DNA of 40,827 bases from Sphacelaria rigidula. Taxonomy: Eukaryota > Phaeophyceae > Sphacelariales. The number at the start of each line of letters is the position of its first letter. Position 1 is the stretch's first letter. A program made the translations under genes and the position numbers. The DNA is taken from contig CAXNAA020000009.1 in NCBI GenBank assembly GCA_964200075.2, positions 1 through 40,827 of the forward strand, in the 5' to 3' direction. The notes beneath the pieces are model-generated. The model ran no database searches and was not told the DNA's origin. It was given only the letters and a program-made list of their open reading frames with translations. Of this stretch, positions 32,801 through 38,800 are shown in pieces.

Positions 32801-35800
32801 TATTGCTTCAACCAGGAATCAACGGCGAAAATAAGCGGCGCTAGGTACGGCACGAGGGCCGTCCGCGCCAAACGAGTCTCCGCCGACCGTAAACCACCTC
32901 GTGAACTCGTCTGTGTTATGTTGCGGCCTCCCTCAGACACAAGGTAGGAAAGACCGATCCATCCCAACCCTCCCTCGCCGCTTCGCCCCGACTTCAGCCG
33001 CGACGACGCCTTGGAAACCTCCGCCTCTTCACGCAGGATGAGTGGGAGCCTCATCCCGACCGCGGCGTCAAGGAGGCTCAGATACAGTACGAGAGGTTTC
33101 CACGTCGAGCCGTAGTTGACGAAACGTTCAACGCCATACAGATGGTCAATGTTAGACCGTGGGTCAGCGGGCGCCCACACGGACAGGGCCGCTGACGCGG
33201 ACGCTAGCAGACTCCCCGGCGCTTCGGCATTTCCATGGGTCTTGTCAGAGAAGAGTCCTTTCACTTGGTCCTTCAAATCGGAGAGTATTGCCGATATCTC
33301 CGCCCACGAATGAGATTCCATCAACGCTTCAGTCATTGGAATGACAAGGTCGGACAACTTCGGGTACCGTCCTCGACCATTCCTATCTTGAGATATTCGC
33401 GCCGCGAGTGCGGCACGCTGTCCACGATCAGCGACGGAAGTTCGTCGAACAAAATGCGACGCAAGGTGAGAGAAGAAATCCTCGCGTGACATTTCCATTT
33501 TGTCGAGAGTAGTTATGTCGCGCAAACCGACGAAAAAGCTGGTGTCCAAAGCGGGCGAAGTGTTGCCGGCCCCCTCCACAGCTCCGACTGTGTACGTACC
33601 TTCCAGGACCAGCGAAGCGAGCATTTCCCCAGCACGAGAAGAACCCTCCTCAGTTATCACTTCGAGGATACACAGGACCCTGCCATCGGCGCTGACTTGG
33701 CTCCCCACGCTATCGCTTGTTCTCGCCCTCCACTCGGGAGGCATCATCGCCCTCGTCACACCTTCGGCGGCAGACGCAGCGCATCCGCTGATGTCGTTGC
33801 TGTTTGGGAGCAACGACGACAGCATCGCTTTGACGAAAAGAAGCTCGCCCCCAGTGGCGGTCGCCGTGGTCAGCCTCGGATACGCCAACGAGACTACTTT
33901 TTCAAGAACTTCATGAGGATTATGGTCACAGCTTGTAACACCTCGAGAATAAGCAGCGGCGACAAGTTCAGCCAAAAGGGCGAGTGAGCGGGGCGTCGTA
34001 CCCCCCGCGGCCGACGGGCCGCTCTCACCGTGTGCTGGCCGCGCTCGTTGAGTACAATGAGTAGAGATCATAGCAGCCGTCAGTGCTGATAAATGACCAA
34101 GTCCGTATGCACCGATGATTGAGAGCAGGTCGGATGCATGTTCGCTGACAAGTACCGACGGGGATCCGTAACCCCGCCCCGCGGTTTTGGTTGCTGCTAG
34201 TTCGAGCGAGACACCAGCTTGGTTATCGAGGAGGAAAATTTCCACGCAGCGGTTACGCATCGCTCGTGACACCTCTCCGCAGGAGGGGTCAGCCGTGAGA
34301 AAAAGGCGAAAGTTGGGATGAGGTCGAACCACCCTGTGCACAGCGGCTGAGTCGACAGCTCCGTGCGTTTCGTCACCGTCAGACGTGGAGCCGCATTCCG
34401 TCAACATCAGCACGCCTCCAGGTTCGAGTAAGGGGTTGATGCGGTCGAGGACACTGTTCATGCGAAATTGCAGGGGAAGGGAAGCGAGAGTTTTTTTGAG
34501 GCGGGGGACGGGGGTCCCAGCGGCAGTCATGTTTTGCTTTGGCGTGTAGGCTGATATCATTTCAGTGTCTAGGTCGCACACCTTACCCTCCTACCCCTCA
34601 GTCGTTGGAGTCTCGAGACGCTCCTGGTGGCAAGCTCAAGACGATTTGTTTCAAACTGAGGATACAGCAACACCAACCTTGCTGAGCACAAGTTGGCTGA
34701 CTCAAATACAAGCCAATCTCCGCGCTGTAAGGCCTTCACCAGGATACCATCGCTCCATTTGAAGCATGACGCGCCAGCCCGCCTTGGTTGATTTTTTCCG
34801 GCAGACTCTTGAGCAACTCCTATATTTTGCCGTTGGACGGCGGCGGCGAGTACCTTGGCTTGGTGCAGGTGCTGTCGAAGATTCGACCAAAAGGAGTCAT
34901 CTGTGTCGACGACAGAGAGGAGATACCTTGTGAGAGAACGTCCGCAATCGTTTGAACTTGCCTCACTCCACTATTCAACCATGATCACATGAGTGGTCGC
35001 TTCCGTTTTGGTTGTGGTACACATGAGGGCTGCCGCTCTTCAGAAAAAAACCCACCAACTCACGAACGGCGCATTCAAAAAACAATCCCCGTATTTGTAG
35101 TCGGCCGCGAAGGTACACCCCAACCCTTGTAACCTTGACCTCAACACATAGCTGAATATATCTTCAAACATTCACATATATACATCCGCAACGGATTTGT
35201 TCCGATGCCGTCATTGAAACGATGGAAGACCAAAGCAGTACTGAGGCTACACCGGGATCTGATCGGTCACCACATCCAAATCGAAGCAGCCGGTGCGGAG
35301 AAGGGGAGACTGTCGCTGCATCAGCTTGCAATTTCTCTTCACCCGAAAGTCGGAGTGAGATTTGTGATCATTACTCTTCATGTGCAGCGGAGTCATCTCA
35401 GGCACGAGTATCTAGTTCAATTTCCGATGCGTAGTAAAGCCCAACGACTGAGCATGTGGAGATACGTACCCTTTCTCGTAGCTGAAGCTCGCATCGTGGT
35501 TCCCGATATGTTGGTAGACTCCTCTTCGACGACTCCGCGCACAACTTGCAAAAAAAATTCCACGGCAATCATTCCCTACAAACAGGTAACAGAGAAACGG
35601 GCGTGCTTCGTTGAGAAGAAACCAAGACCGAGTCATACAAGCTCGCCGACTTCCTGCCTAACGAACATCTGTTGACGCGTCAAAAAGAAGGAAAGGACGT
35701 CCAACATGGGCAACCGGATGGAACACGTTGCGTTGGATTTCTGTCATCGGCTGAGGGCACTGTACGTTTGACCTTGCACGACAAGTCGATTCTAGGCAAG

Positions 35801-38800
35801 CATCCCCCTCACGCACACAAGCGGTACGCACTTACATGTATTTAGTTCATTACATCTTTGCTTTTGGCTCAAGAATTATGGATTATTTGGGATGTAGAAA
35901 AAACGTGAAACAAACACAAACAAAACTGCGAGACAAAGAAAAAGCACGCTCTCGCAGTTGGGAAACTATGATAACACGAGACTAGTGTAGTTAATATTAA
36001 CGCTGCAGTCGAAGCGCGGGGGCGGGTAAACCCCAATGTCATTTCGTGGACGGTGGTCAACTTTGTGCTGCCTGCAGGTCTCGGGTTTCACGTGGACAGA
36101 ACTCCTCGGCAAGTCCTCGGATCATTGCGAGCACACTTCTGTTTATCCAGCTATCATCACGTTGTATCACGTGAAAAGAATACTTCATTTCCGGGGAAAT
36201 ATATCCTCGAAATTCCTATAACGATCGCCCGGAGGTGTGCGGACGACGGTCTCAAACATTCGAGGTGACATCAAGTCTCATCAGAGTCCAGGTCATCAAT
36301 GTAGGCATGCGTTCGTTTTTTGTGGAGGTGAACTGCGTATAGTTTGACTTTTGCGGAGTCAACACAGCCACCGCTGCTTATGCCATGTGGTCCAAATAGG
36401 ATGCAACAATAATTTCTGAGAACGGATAACGGTATCGACACATGGAGACTGCAAGGTGTCACTTCTTGTAAAAATCACGTCAACCGCGTTGGGTACCGTT
36501 TGGTAAGTGCCACCTGCCCCGCACGCAGCGTGATGTTACCTATGGACACGATGCTGGTCCAACCACCGATACCACAACACTCAAATGTTCCTTAGGAGTA
36601 TGGGTTGATTCCCTCAGGGCACGGACTTTGCTAGATGGCGGCATGATACCAACTGTGAAGAACCCACCGGAATCTCAACAGTACCTGCTTGTCAAATCCA
36701 ACCACGCCTCGCGAACGAGCGTCCCCCATCTGAGCATGTCCTGTCGGGTTGATATAGCAACGCTGGACAGTGTGAAAGGCATCCCAGACAGAAGCCGTCA
36801 GTGAATGGTGCTCGACATCGCTGTCACTACAGCACAGCTTGATGCAAACCGCCTCAGCGACGTACTCCAGGCACTCGAACAATTCGACTTGTTGAGACTG
36901 GGTGTCTGCCTGAGAAAAATGAGGAGCCGTTGCGAATTCAAAAGTAGCAGCAACGGGCGACACGAGGCAATGATGATGAGAGCCACAAACCAAGCGCCAT
37001 CATTAATGATAACATGAGCAACGGGGGGCTGCGGCAGCGGCGACGGAAGCTTGCCGACGTGGGGCAAGGGGGGACGCTTACGACCACGGTAGTTGGTATT
37101 CCCGACTCTCGCTCCGACTCTACGAAAAAAATTGTCCCCCGCACGTGTCGGACCGTCAATGAGAGCATCAAATTAGGAGCTGTATTTGACCACCTTGACT
37201 CATCAAAGCGACACGACATTGGCCGATGGAAATACCCAGCAACCGTGATACAGCGGTTACGGACTATATGTATGCGATCTATCGTGAGAAATGTCGGCGT
37301 CAGCTTCAGCACTCGACAACAGAAGACCAGACTTTTCAGTCAAGTCTGATGAAGGTGCCGCGTGACCAGCGCCCCCCACGGGACATTCACCGCCTTCGCA
37401 GGCGGTGACATTCCGGAGGTTGAGTTTGATATATCCCTGAGTTTGACAACCACCAGGTCACGAGACATGGCGTGAGCGATAAAACTCACGCAAGGCCGTG
37501 GCGGACAACACTGCCAGGGAAATCGGCTGTGGGGCAATCTGTACATTTTCCGTCCGTGGTGATTCAAGATAACTAAATGGTGGAACGGCGGCAAGAAGAA
37601 GCCTCAGTGACACAGGAAGGTTGTAAACATTCCCCCTCAACAAGTCCAACCCGAAGGGTAGGAAAGCTATACGGAAACCCGTTTGTTCATCATTAGCTCC
37701 ACACACATCGCCGCTTCAGGCGCATTCAGAAGGATATTAGAGGGGAAGGCGGCCATTTGAAAAAGAAGGAGAGTGTTTCCTCTACGACAATCATGGAACT
37801 ACGTTCCGCTGTGGTGGGATGTGAACCCGGGACCGTTTGTTCGTGATACGTACTTCTCATCTAATGGTGTCACCGGTGTGAAAATTTGCCCCGTGCTTCC
37901 CGCAAAATATATGCTGCAGCGCTCACCGCTTCAAAATAAACTGCCATGTGTCGATACATATTTCCGTGGTTGGAAGGTCACTCAGCGAATATTTTCTACA
38001 CAAATTTTCAGGCTCATAACCGTTTCGAAGCATCCTTGTGACTTTTTATCGACATCCACAACAATGGTACCGAGGAGAATCCGAGATCTGGCGGGGTAAA
38101 ACGCTCAGGGCCCCGTAGTGTTTTTTTTCATCAAATTTAGTGACTACTCTCACCAAGGTTCCCACTACATTCTTCAACAATGTGAGATCGCCCGAGCGGC
38201 TGTAGCGCCTACCGCGATCATAAAACTGTTTCATCCGTGTGGGAAGGGTCACTCAGCGAATGTTTTCAACACAGTTTTTCAGGCTCATAACCGTTTCGAT
38301 GCATCCTCGTGACCTCTCCGTTTGGAAATTTCCTACTTCCGAATCTAGCCTGTGAACTTGCGGTGTACATCTTCCGCGCATACATATACCACCAGCGTGG
38401 CACCGTGGTTGTCACCATCATGCACCACTGGATACTGTTCAAATCCCGCGTCTTCAACACAGCTTACTCTCGGTAGATATATGTTGTCCGTTAGTGACCG
38501 TATGTCTCGAGTTGATCGCTAGATTGGTGATCGTGCTTCAGCGGACCCCTCAGATATTATGCCATGGTCACATGATGTACGTAACCACGAAAAACGAAAA
38601 CGCTCACTCAATCCGGTTCTAGAGAAGAATACAAGGCGAGTGTTACCACGGAGAGTAATGATACGTACCTGCTCAAAGCAGCCCAATAGCTCCGTTACAT
38701 CCATAGATGGAGTCATGGCAACTTCCGTGAGTCTTGCCCCAACTCCCGCGGCAAGACCTCGGATGAGACATGTCTTCCCGGAACCACGGTGTCCGACGAC

